DNA from: Arachis hypogaea
Lineage: Eukaryota; Streptophyta; Magnoliopsida; Fabales; Fabaceae
NCBI RefSeq assembly: GCF_003086295.3
Contig: NC_092048.1
Location: forward strand, 65,266,841-65,330,840
Direction of reading: 5' to 3'
DNA: 64,000 nt
Made by a program: the position numbers and the translations under genes. Shown in pieces: positions 10,916 to 21,409 of this stretch (position 1 is the first letter of the stretch; every line of letters begins with the position of its first letter). A model generated the notes under the pieces. The model did no database searches, was not told the origin of the DNA, and saw nothing but the letters and a program-made list of their open reading frames with translations.

Positions 10916-10951
10916 CAACACCAAACTTAAGCTTTGCTTGTCCCAAGCAAA
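10916..10951 (-). promoter_or_regulatory. polypurine-like tract and hairpin before element 4 3' LTR
   Basis: On the minus strand: TTTGCTTG, a GGA loop, CAAGCAAA, then GCTTAAGTTTGGTGTTG directly before the LTR. Arms are perfect over 8 bases (10933-10940 with 10944-10951). The same arrangement is seen in elements 1, 3 and 5. Confidence 0.75.
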
Positions 10952-11928
10952 TCAATGTGAGTAGTTCTGAGATGAAATGAGACTTGACCTTGAATGGATG
11001 CAAACATTACTAAGGATAGGGCTAAGTGTTTAACACATGCATGAATATTTTTGTTTCAATGTCACAAAGAACTCCTAGATCCTTGAAGGTTCTTCCAAGT
11101 ATAAGCTTCAGGAGCCCTTTTTATTAATTGTCACCTTGAAGTAGTAAGAGTTGTTCCATTTTCTTTAGATTGTTCTTTCCTTTTCAACTTTTCTTTTTCA
11201 TTAACCACGACTCTAAGTGTTTTATTTCAAGACGACCATTTAGTTAGGCTTTCAATTTGCACTCCCATTGACTTTTAACCAAGTCTCTTTTCTTGACACA
11301 TCTTCACCGCAAGCATCTACTAGAATTTCCAACTCTTTTGAGCTCTTAGTGTTTCCTTTCATCCTAGTAGTTGATGCTCAGAGCCTTGTGTCTTTATTGC
11401 TTACTACTTCTTGGTTCTATGGATATTCAAGGAACACCCTTTAGCCTCTACTTGTCATACCTTCCAAGCCTAGTTGCTTTTCATGACTCATTTTCCCTTC
11501 AGTTCATTCAAGGTTCTACACTTAGTTCCTTATCTCTTAGTTTTTGAATGGTCTTTCTTGGTTTTAGTCTCTTTTACTCTTGTTTTTGTAACAACTCCCA
11601 ATAACTCTTATGGAAACAAACTATTCTTTTATTGATGTTGATGAAAATTGAAATAACATTGCATTTTCTTTCTTGTAATATAAAGGACTCATAAAAGACT
11701 TCAGAACATAAGAAAACTAAGCATTAAACATAAACTATCCTAACATTGCAACTTATTATTAAACAGAAATTTAAACATAAAGAAAACTAAACAAAATTTC
11801 AGAAATTTAAGAGTGTCAACCTTGGGACTTAACAACCTTGAGCAGCTTCAGTTCATTGGCCCTTTTCCTTTGTCTTTCTTTTTGGAGGAGGAGGAGGAGT
11901 CATCATCATCCTTTTTGGAAGATCCCTC
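10952..11928 (-). other. element 4 3' noncoding region
   Basis: About 1 kb of AT-rich sequence between the third-gene stop and the polypurine tract. I see no open frame with family similarity and no RNA gene. Confidence 0.6.
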
Positions 11929-13065
11929 TTATGCCTTTGTGTCTTTTGGCTTCCAAAATCCCAGCCTTCTCATGTAACTTCTTTCATCCTCATTGTGCTT
12001 AGCCAGAATTTCTTCTTGTCTTGCGCTTAACTCCTCCATCCCTTGCATGAATGTTGGGTACTCGGGGTTCAAGGCAGCCACAGCATTACACAAGTGATTC
12101 AACTTTGCTTGTGTGTTGATATCATATTGCCTCATTGAAATGGTTCTAGCATCATACAGATTTCTAAACTCAGCAAGGTTCCTCTGCTACCATTTGTTTT
12201 ACTCCACTATCTTGTTGAGTGCACCTTGCATCTCTCCCCAGTCAAACTGATCTTGCTGCTCCTTCCTCATATGATCCATGCTCCCTTGGAGTTGTTGTAT
12301 GCTCTCATTCACTTGGTCCATTGTTTTTATTATTCCTTGAGCTAGTTGACATTCTCTCTCAAATGATGTATGTCTCCTCTCATTTGATGTATGTCTCCTT
12401 GCAATTGCTCCCAGTTGAATCCTTCAGGAAATTGTTGGTATTGTTGGTATGGTGGTGCTTGGAGTGCTAAGTAGTGTGGTTGCTCTTCAGCCCCTTCTTC
12501 TTATTATGGTTGCCCTTGTGGTACATGGGCATGAGCTCTGTGCTCCCTCCTCCTCTCAAGTGGGTTGACAACCACCACTTTGGCCATTTTCTTGGAGGTT
12601 ATGGGCTTGTCCTGATCTACTAGAACCTCATCAATGATCTTCTCAACCACTGCTTCATCACATAGCCTTTGGATGATGCTGGGGAATGCCAACCTTGTGC
12701 TATCCTTGGTGCTTTTCAGCACCCTAATAATGTTGTTGGCAATCATCTCCCTAACATTCACATTCTCTCCCTTCATGATGTTGTATATAAGCACAGCCCT
12801 CTCCAGTGTTACCTCAGAGTTGTTGGATCTTGGGTTGAGAGATCTTCTCACGAAGTCCAGCCACCCTCTAGCTTGGGGGATCAAATCCCTTCTTCTTAGC
12901 TGGTTGGGTCTCTTATCCTTGTCATTTATCCATTGCACATTCAGCACACAAATCTCATTGTGGATTTTGTCAAATCCCGGGTCTTGTTGCTTAATCCTCT
13001 CTTCATAGCTCCGGGTGGAGTTTGTTTGCTTCAACATTAGCATCCTATCTATGTTGGAGGGGCTA
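11929..13065 (-). pseudogene. element 4 third ORF, middle and C-terminal part
   Basis: From 13065 down: the region matches the third ORF of elements 1-3 (P-N-Q-L-x-R-x-D-L, A-R-G-W-L-D-F, R-S-L-x-P-x-S-N-x-S-E-V-T, R-A-V, about 12760-12920), which is the plant-transposon-associated domain found in the env position of Athila elements. After stops near 12500 come a Gln-rich coiled-coil stretch with repeated G-D-I-H units and an end at 11929. Function is unknown. The gene is cut at 13065 by element 1 and continues at 25178. Confidence 0.8.
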
Positions 13066-14605
13066 TGATGAGCGGATATTTTATACGCTTTTTGGGGGTA
13101 ATTTCATATAGTTTTGAGTATGTTTTAGTTAGTTTTTAGTCTATTTTTATTACTTTTTAGAAAAAATTCATATTTCTGGACTTTACTATGAGTTGTGTAT
13201 TTTTCTGTAATTTCAGGTATTTTTCTGGCTGAAATTGAAGGAGCTGAGCAAAAATCTGATTCAGGCTGAAAAAGGACTGCTGATGTTGTTAGATTCTGAC
13301 CTCCCTACACTCAAAGTGGATTTTCTGGAGCTACAGAACTTTAAATGGCATGCTTTCAATTGCGTTGGAAGGTAGACATCCAGGGCTTTCCAGCAATATA
13401 TAATAGTCCATACTTTGCACAAGGATAGACGACGTAAACTAGCGTTCAACGCCAGTTCTCTGCCCAATTCTGGCGCCCAGCGCCAGAAAAGGATCAAAAG
13501 CTGGAGTTGAACGCCCAAACTGGCATAAAAACTGGCGTTCAACTCCACAAATGGCCTCTGCACGTGAATTGCTTAAGTCTCAGCCCAGCACACACCAAGT
13601 GGGCCCCAGAAGTGGATCTCTGCATCATCCATCATAGTCTACTCATTTTTTGTAACCCTAGGCTACTAGTTTAATATTTAAACAACTTTTAGAGACTTAT
13701 TTTGCATCTCATGACATTCTAGATCTAAAATTTGTATTCTCTGACGGCATGAGTCTCTAAACCTCATTGTTGGGGGTGAGGAGCTCTGCTGTGTCTCGAT
13801 GAATTAATGCAAGTATTTCTGTTTTCCATTCAAACACGCTTGTTCCTATCTAAGATGTTCATTCGCGCTTAACTGTGATGGAGGTGATGATCTGTGACAC
13901 TCATCACCTTCTTCAAATCATGAACGTGTGCCTGAAAACCACCTCCGTTCTATATACGATTGAATGAGTATCTCTTAGATTCCTTAATCAGAATCTCTGT
14001 GGTATAAGCTAGAACTGATGGCGGCATTCATGAGAATCCGGAAAGTCTAAACCTTGTCTGTGGTATTCCGAGTAGGATTCAAGGATTGAATGACTGCGAC
14101 GAGCTTCAAACTCCTGAAGGCTGGGCGTTAGTGACAGACGCAAAAGGATAGTAAATCCTATTCCAACCGGATCGAGAACCAACCGGTGATTAGCCGTGCT
14201 GTGACAGAGCGCGTGAGCGTAGTTTTCACTGGAAGGATGGAAGGTAGCCATTGACAACGGTCATCCACCAACACACAGTTTGCCATAGGAGGACATGCGT
14301 GCGTGAACAAGAAGACAGAGGAAAGCAGAGATTCAGAAGACAAAGCATCTCCAAAGCTCCAACATATTCTCCATTACTGCATAACAAGTAACCTTTAATC
14401 CATGCTCTATTGTTTATTTGCAATTCAACTGATAAACATAATTGACTTCCTGACTAAGATTTACAAGATAACCATAGATTGCTTCAAACCAACAATCTCC
14501 GTGGGATTCGACCCTTACTCACGTGAGGTATTACTTGGACGACCCAGTGCACTTGCTGGTCAGTGGTACGAGTTGTGAAAAGTGTGATTCACAATTCGTG
14601 CACCA
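13066..14605 (+). repeat. element 1 5' LTR
   Basis: Begins TGATGAGCGGATATT and ends GTGCACCA. It contains a U3 block shared with other LTR families (13331-13430), a palindrome array (13438-13552), a weak TATA-like AATATTTAAA (about 13671-13680) and the conserved U5 end (GTGGGATTCGACCC to CACTTGCTGG). The minus-strand open frames inside it come from the palindromes. Confidence 0.95.
13438..13552. repeat. GGCGTT(C/G)AACGCC units in element 1 LTR
   Basis: Units gcgttcaacgcc, gcgcccagcgcc, gagttgaacgcc and gcgttcaactcc, with C/G in the centre. The 3' LTR has the same set at about 24013-24118. Confidence 0.85.
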
Positions 14606-14611
14606 AGTTTT

Positions 14612-14629
14612 TGGCGCCGTTGCCGGGGA
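14612..14629 (+). promoter_or_regulatory. primer binding site, tRNA-Asp
   Basis: TGGCGCCGTTGCCGGGGA is complementary to the last 18 bases of plant tRNA-Asp(GTC) as I remember it, without mismatch, and lies six bases after the LTR. Confidence 0.88.
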
Positions 14630-15384
14630 TTGTTCGTGTTTGAACAACTGACGGATTATTTTGTTGCTTAGATTAGGAAAATTTTTCTTTTTGGTTTAGA
14701 GTCTCTTATTATTGTTCTTGGTTAAAAATATCCTTCTTTAAAACAAGCGTTACATTTACTGCCCAATTGGCTAGAGCGTTAGTCTAAGCCCGTGGCAGTT
14801 TGGTACACTCTTTTTAAAACCTTTTTCATAAATAATATTTTCTCTATTAAATTTTGTGCCAAACTTTAAGTTTGGTGTTTTCTTGTTGATTTTGCTGTGT
14901 TTTTTTTTTTTTTTTTTTGAAAATTTATTTTGGTTTTCTAAAAATTTTAAGTTTGGTGTTCTTGAGTTTTCCTTGTGACTTGATCTTAAAATTTTTAAGT
15001 TTGGTGTTCCTTGGTGTTTTTCCCTCCAAAATTTTCGAAAATAAGGAGCATTAGATCTAAAAAAATTTTTAAAACTTGTGCCATCTTATTGTTTTTCTCC
15101 TTCCTCTTAAAAATAAAAAATATCCTTTCTCTCTATTTTGAAAACAATTTTTCGAAATATACCTTTAAAAATTCAGATTTTTATTTCAAAATTTAAAACC
15201 CTTTTCAAAAATCATCATATCTTTTTTTAAAAAATCTCATAACCACTTTCTCTCTCCTCACTTTTCGAAAATCTTTTACTCATTTTTATTTATTCTATTT
15301 TGATTTATTTTATTTTCGAAATAAATTAATAAATAAATAAATAAAAATATTTTTTCTATCTTACATCATCTCCCTTTCTCCATC
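14630..15384 (+). other. element 1 5' leader
   Basis: AT-rich untranslated leader with at least three copies of TTTAAGTTTGGTGTT (about 14866, 14946, 14993), the same string as the polypurine-like tract before the 3' LTR. It also has a tRNA-like piece (14757-14790, gcccaattggctagagcg), a T run (14900-14919) and an AATA microsatellite (about 15326-15348). No gene seen. Confidence 0.75.
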
Positions 15385-16269
15385 ATGGATCTAAGCGGAA
15401 ATGAACAGTCCAGGAGGACTCTGGGGTCATATTCTAACCCCTCTACTGCTTCATATGGGAGTAGCATCTGCATACCCTCCATTGGAGTCAGTAGCTTTGA
15501 GTTGAATCCTCAGCTCATTATCATGGTGCAGCAAAGTTGCCAGTATTCCGGTCTTCCACAGGAAGAACCTACAGAGTTTCTGGCACAGTTTCTACAGATT
15601 GCTGACACGGTACATGATAAGGAAATAGATCAGGATGTCTACAGACTATTGCTGTTTCCATTTGCTGTAAAAGATCAAGCTAAGAGGTGGTTAAATAACC
15701 AACCTAAGGCCAGCATAAGGACATGGAAACAGCTGACAGAAAAATTCCTGAATCAATATTTCCCTCCAAAAAGGATGACACAGCTAAGGCTGAACATCCA
15801 AGGCTTTAAACAAGGAGATAATGAATCTCTTTATGATGCTTGGGAGAGATACAAAGAGATGCTACGAAAATGCCCCTCTGAAATGTTTTCAGAGTGGGTT
15901 CAGTTAGACATCTTCTACTATGGGCTTGCAGAAGGAGCTCAGATGTCTCTAGATTACTCAGCTGGTGGATCTATCCATATGAGAAAGACAATTGAAGAGG
16001 CTCAAGAGCTCATTGGTACAGTTGCCAGGAATCAGCATCTGTACCTAAGCAGCAACCCTTCCATGAATGAAGAGGTTGAAACAGTAACTGCTGAATTCAG
16101 TACTGTAAAACAAGCTGCTGAATTCAATCAGCAATTGGATTTTCTAACAAAGCAGCTAGCTGAATTCAAGGACAGGCTACAAGAGACAAGGATAGCTAAT
16201 ATACATATGGACGAACAGTTTAAGCAAACAAAGCAGCAGCTATCAAGGCAAATAGCAGAAGAATGCTAA
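15385..16269 (+). pseudogene. element 1 gag
   Basis: 294 codons from ATG at 15385. The Ty3-type gag core (capsid) spans about residues 90-195: K-R-W-L-N-N-Q-P, F-L-N-Q-Y-F-P-P, L-Y-D-A-W-E-R-Y, R-K-C-P, L-D-Y-S-A-G-G. Then follows a long helical, Gln-rich region with coiled-coil character. I see no CCHC knuckle. The TAA at 16267 replaces a sense codon (AAA in element 2, CAA in element 3) within E-E-C-x-A, so gag originally ran on into the protease in the same frame. Gag would form the particle that packages the RNA. Confidence 0.88.
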
Positions 16270-19200
16270 GCAGTTCAATTAAGAAGTGGGAAAACATTAA
16301 ATACCCCACCTCAAGGCATCAAAAAGTCAAGAAATGAGCAACCTACCAAAGATTCACCGGAGGATAGTAAGAGCCCAGGGAAAAATAATTCTGGCACTAA
16401 AATGCCAGAGAATTGGTGGAAGGCTGGCGCTGAACGCCCAGACCATGCCCAAAACTGGCGTTCAACGCCAGAAACAAGGCAGGATTGGCGTTCAACGCCA
16501 GAAATGGGCAAGAATCTGGCGTTGAACGCCCAAATAGGGCAGAATCCAGCGTTGAACGCCTAAAATGGGCACAGTTCTGGCGTTCAGACGCCAGAAGCAG
16601 ACAAGGAGCTGGCGTCCAGTTTCGCTCCAGCTTCTGACTCTGGCACTCAATTGCCAGTGAGGGATCAGACACACACAAATGCTGATAACAACCCCTCTAA
16701 AAAGGCTTCTTTAACCACTAAGGTTGAGGAATATAAAGCCAAGATACCTTATCCTCAAAAACTCCGGAAAGAGGAGCAAGATAAGCAATTTGCTCGCTTT
16801 GCAGATTATCTAAGGACTCTTGAAATAAAGATTCCATTTGCAGAGGCACTTGAGCAAACACCTTCTTATGCCAAGTTCATGAAAGAGATCTTGAGTCATA
16901 AAAAGGAGTGGAGAGAAACAGAAAGAGTTCTCCTCACTGAAGAATGCAGTGCAGTCATTCTGAAAAGCTTTCCTGAAAAGCTTAAAGACCCTGGGAGTTT
17001 TCTAATACCATGCATATTAGAAGGTGATTGCACCAAGACAGCTTTATGCGATCTTGGGGCAAGCATCAACCTAATACCTGCATCCACTATCAGAAAGCTT
17101 GGTTTAACTGAAGAAGTTAAACCAACCCGGATATGTCTTCAACTTGCTGATGGCTCCACTAAATATCCATCAGGCGTGATTGAAGACATGATTGTCAGGG
17201 TTGGGCCATTCGCCTTTCCCACTGACTTTGTTGTACTGGAAATGGAGGAGCACAAGAGTGCTACTCTCATTCTAGAAAGACCCTTCCTAGCAACTGGACG
17301 ATCCCTTATTGACGTCCAACAAGGGGAAATAACCCTGAGAGTCAATGATGATGAGTTCAAGTTGAACGCTGTCAAAGCCATGCAGCATCCAGACACATCA
17401 ACAGACTGCATGAAAGTTGATCTTATTGACTCCTTGGTAGAAGAGATCAACATGGCTAAGAGTCTCGAATCAGAGTTGGAAGACATCTTTAAAGATGTTC
17501 AGCCTGATTTGGAGGATTCAGAGGACATGAAAGAGCCTCTGAAATTTCTTCTAAAAGAGGAAAAACCTCCTAAACCCGAGCTCAAGCCATTACCACCATC
17601 CTTGAAATATGCATTTCTAGGAGAAGGTGATACTTTTCCAGTGATCATAAGCTCTGCTCTAAGTTCACAGGAAGAGGAAGCACTTATTCAAGTGCTAAGG
17701 ACACACAAGACAGCTCTTGGGTGGTCCATAGGTGACCTTAAGGGCATAAGCCCAGCTAGATGCATGTACAAAATCCTATTGGAGGATAATGCCAAACCAG
17801 TGGTTCAACCACAGAGGCGACTAAATCCAGCCATGAAGGAAGTGGTGCAGAAAGAGGTCACCAAATTACTAGAGGCTGGGATTATTTATCCCATTTCTGA
17901 TAGCCCCTGGGTGAGCACTGTTCAAGTCGTCCCAAAAAAAGGAGGCATGACAGTGATTCATAATGAAAAAAATGAACTGGTTCCTACAAGAACAGTTACA
18001 GGGTGGCGCATGTGTATTGACTACAGAAGGCTCAATACAGCCACCAGAAAGGATCATTTTCCTTTACCATTCATAGACCAGATGCTAGAAAGACTAGCAG
18101 GTCATGACTATTACTGCTTTTTGGATGGCTATTCAGGCTATAACCAGATTGCAGTGGATCCCCAAGATCAAGAGAAAACAGCATTCACATGTCCATCCGG
18201 AGTGTTTGCTTATAGAAGGATGCCCTTTGGGCTATGTAATGTGCCTGCAACCTTCTAGAGATGCATGCTCTCTATTTTCTCTGACATGGTGGAAAAATTT
18301 CTGGAAGTCTTCATGGATGACTTCTCAGTATATGGAGACTCATTCAGCTCCTGTCTTGATCACCTGAAACTTGTTCTGAAAAGATGTCAAGAAACCAACC
18401 TAGTTTTAAACTGGGAAAAGTGTCACTTCATGGTGACTGAAGGAATTGTTCTTGGGCATAAAATCTCAAACAAGGGAATAGAGGTGGATCAAGCAAAAAT
18501 AGAGGTAATTGAAAAATTACCACCACCTGCCAATGTTAAAGCAATCAGAAGCTTTCTGGGGCACGCAGGATTCTATAGGAGGTTTATAAAGGATTTTTCA
18601 AAAATCGCAAAACCTCTAAGCAATCTGCTAGCTGCTGACACGCCATTTGTGTTTGACACAAAGTGCCTGCAGGCGTTTGAAACGCTGAAAGCTAAGCTGG
18701 TCACAGCACCAATCATTTCTGCACCAGACTGGACATTACCATTTGAGCTAATGTGTGATGCCAGTGATCATGCCATTGGTGCAGTATTGGGACAGAGGCA
18801 TGACAAGCTTCTGCATGTCATTTATTATGCCAGTCGCGTTCTAAATGATGCCCAGAAAAATTACCCAACCACAGAAAAAGAACTACTTGCAGTGGTTTAT
18901 GCCATTGACAAGTTCAGATCATACTTAGTAGGATCAAAAGTGATTGTGTATACTGATCATGCTGCTCTTAAATATCTACTCACAAAGCAGGATTCAAAAC
19001 CCAGGCTCATCAGATGGGTATTGCTTCTGCAAGAGTTTGATATAGAAATAAGAGACAGAAAAGGGACAGAGAACCAAGTGGCTGATCATCTGTCCCGGAT
19101 AGAGCCAGTGGAAGGGACGTCCCTCCCTTCTCTTGAGATCTCTGAGACGTTTCCTGATGAGCATTTATTCGCCATTTAGGAAGCACCATGGTTTGCCGAT

Positions 19201-20466
19201 ATTGCAAACTATAAAGCTGCAAGGTTCATACCCAAGGAGTATAACAGGATACAAAAGAAGAAATTAATTACTGATGCAAAGTACTACTTGTGGGATGAAC
19301 CTTATCTCTTTAAGAGATGTGCAGATGGAATCATCCGTAGGTGTGTGCCTAGAGAAGAAGCACAGAGGATCCTGTGGCATTGCCACGGATCTCAATATGG
19401 AGGCCATTTCGGAGGTGAGCGAACAGCCACCAAGGTCCTCCAATGTGGCTTCTATTGGCCCACACTCTATAAAGATTCCCGAGAGTTTGTACGTAATTGT
19501 GACAGTTGCCAAAGAGCTGGTAACCTGCCTCATAGTTACGCCATGCCTCAACAAGGAATCTTGGAAATTGAGTTGTTTGACGTATGGGGAATTGACTTCA
19601 TGGGACCTTTCCCACCATCATACTCAAACACTTATATTCTGGTGGCAGTTGACTATGTATCAAAATGGGTTGAGGCTATTGCCACACCCACCAATGATAC
19701 TAAAACAGTGCTGAAGTTCCTCCAGAAACATATCTTTAGCAGGTTTGGTGTCCCTAGAGTACTAATCAGTGATGGGGGCACTCACTTCTGCAATAAACAG
19801 CTTTACTCTGCCATGGTTCGGTATGGAATTTGCCACAAGGTGGCCACTCCATATCACCCACAAACCAATGGGCAAGCTGAAGTCTCTAACAGAGAATTAA
19901 AGAGAATCCTGGAACGGACAGTAAATACCCGTAGAAAGGATTGGGCACGGAGCCTGGATGATGCTCTGTGGGCTTACAGGACAGCATTCAAGACCCCCAT
20001 AGGAACATCTCCATACCAACTCGTATATGGTAAGGCATGTCACCTGCCCGTGGAACTGGAACATAAGGCCTACTGGGCAACCAGATTCCTAAACTTTGAT
20101 GCCAAATTAGCAGGAGAAAAACGATTGCTCCAGCTAAATGAGCTAGAGGAATTCAGATTCACAGCTTTCGAAAATGCCAAGCTTTATAAAGAAAAATAAA
20201 AAAAATGGCATGACAGAAAGCTGTCATCTAGAATCTTTCAACCAGGACAGAAGGTCCTGTTGTTTAACTCTAGACTCAGGCTATTCCCCGGGAAACTGAA
20301 ATCCCGGTGGAGGGGACCATACGTGATTACAAGTGTGTCACCATATGGTTTTGTGGAGCTTCAAGATATTGATTCTGATAAGAAGTTCATTGTCAATGGA
20401 CAGAGAATCAAGCATTATCTTGAAGGCAACATTGAGCAAGAATGCTCAGGGCTGAAGCTAGATTAA
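16270..20466 (+). pseudogene. element 1 pol (protease, RT, RNase H, integrase)
   Basis: It is in the same frame as gag throughout. First a linker encoding the palindrome array (16424-16620), then aspartic protease (D-L-G-A-S at 17050), RT (Y-R-R-L-N, catalytic F-M-D-D at 18310-18321), RNase H (C-D-A-S-D near 18755, E-K-E-L-L, Y-T-D-H), integrase with H-H-C-C finger (19375-19510), core D (G-I-D-F-M-G), D (I-S-D-G-G) and E (A-E-V-S-N-R-E), and an end in K-H-Y-L-E-G without a chromodomain. There are four further stops: TAA about 16561, TAG 18256 (for CAG), TAG 19177 (for CAG), TAA 20197 (for TCA). There is no frameshift. Confidence 0.92.
16424..16620. repeat. palindrome array inside the gag-protease linker of element 1
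   Basis: Units gcgctgaacgcc, gcgttcaacgcc (twice), gcgttgaacgcc (twice) and gcgttcagacgcc. They are read in frame as repeated short peptides such as L-A-L-N-A-Q, so the array is part of the coding sequence; one unit now contains a TAA. Confidence 0.85.
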
Positions 20467-20496
20467 AAGCTCAGCAAAGTCCAGCTAAAGACAATA

Positions 20497-20526
20497 AAGA
20501 AGCGCTTGCTGGGAGGCAACCCAGCC
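20497..20526 (+). other. conserved post-pol motif
   Basis: GCGCTTGCTGGGAGGCAACC followed by CAGCC, 31 bases after the pol stop. CTGGG and CCCAG can pair around AGGCAA. Equivalent sites are 61271-61300, 30141-30170 (minus) and 1425-1450 (minus). Confidence 0.75.
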
Positions 20527-20659
20527 ATGGGGCAACAATCCTCTAAGCATTTTGCCCTATTTCTATTTTTATTTTTAGTTGTTTATATAGAGTTCATTGA
20601 TAACAAGGTAAATAATCATTTACAGAAGACCTCGGCACACAAAACAGAGAAAAAGATCC

Positions 20660-20900
20660 CACTGGCAAGAAAACGCCAGTAACAGTGTATTTTGGGCGTT
20701 CAACGCCCAAAATGGGCATCCACTGGGCGCTGAACGCCAGTGATGGTAGCAGCTGGGCGTTCAATGCCAGAAAGGGGCACCCACTGGGCGTTGAACGCCA
20801 GTAATGGCAGCAGCTGGGCGTTGAACGCCCAAGAGAGCAGCATTTGGGCGCTGAACGCCCAAAACAGGCAGTGTTTGGGCGTTCAAACGCCAGGAAGGCA
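20660..20900. repeat. palindrome array in element 1 pol-ORF3 spacer
   Basis: Seven or so units, all with C or G in the centre (gcgttcaacgcc, gcgctgaacgcc, gcgttgaacgcc, gcgttcaaacgcc), matching the LTR and linker arrays of this element. Confidence 0.88.
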
Positions 20901-21350
20901 GGGAGGAGCCAAATTCATTTTTTCCACACGTATTTCCATTTTAATTTAAAATTTTATGCTTCAATGCATGATTTTTACATGAATATGTCAAGAACCCTGA
21001 TTTCTAAAATCCTTAATCCATCTTTCCAAATTCAATCCAACTCTTTTCAAATCTTTTCTGAAAACAAATCTATCTTTTTCACTCAAAAATCTTTTCAACT
21101 AATCCATATCTTTTTCAAATCTCCATATTATCTTTTCAAAATTCAAATTTATCTTTTTCAAAAATCTATCATATCTTTTCAAAATTAAACTATATCTTCT
21201 ATCTTATCTTTTTCAACTCAATCTTTTTATCTTATCTTTTCCAATTTTTCGAAAACCCACCCCCCATCCCTTTAAATTTGGGTTCAGCCTCCATCCTCCT
21301 CCATCAACAATTGCACCTAGCTCTCCTTCTATCCCTCTCCTTTCTTTTCT

Positions 21351-21370
21351 TTTGCTTGAGGACAAGCAAA
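21351..21370 (+). promoter_or_regulatory. AGGA-loop hairpin before element 1 third ORF
   Basis: TTTGCTTG, AGGA, CAAGCAAA: perfect 8-base arms with a 4-base loop, followed by TAAGTTTGGTGTG. It is a second copy of the hairpin that precedes the 3' LTR (23601-23618). Confidence 0.75.
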
Positions 21371-21409
21371 CCTCTAAGTTTGGTGTGTTTATCCGAGATC
21401 ACTAAGATC

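Larger units (their letters stand above)
20467..21409 (+). other. element 1 spacer between pol and third ORF
   Basis: The region contains the conserved post-pol motif (20497-20526), the palindrome array (20660-20900) and then an AT/T-rich stretch with many 'tcttttcaaa' runs. A hairpin (21351-21370) and TAAGTTTGGTGT lie just before the third ORF. It probably holds the signals for expressing the third gene, though I see no clear TATA box or splice site. Confidence 0.65.

Noticed and set aside
13261..13563. Minus-strand 100-residue open frame in the LTR of element 1, repeated at 23833-24135
   Set aside because: It runs through the palindrome units and the shared U3 block and is broken in the LTR of element 2; no protein similarity that I recognise, so treated as chance.
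16397..16678. Open frames on the minus strand of the gag-protease linker
   Set aside because: The units are palindromic, so both strands read alike; the sense frame fits gag-pol.
20660..20900. Regular repeats with spacers resembling a CRISPR array
   Set aside because: Repeats are short, vary in sequence, have irregular spacing and lie in a plant retrotransposon.
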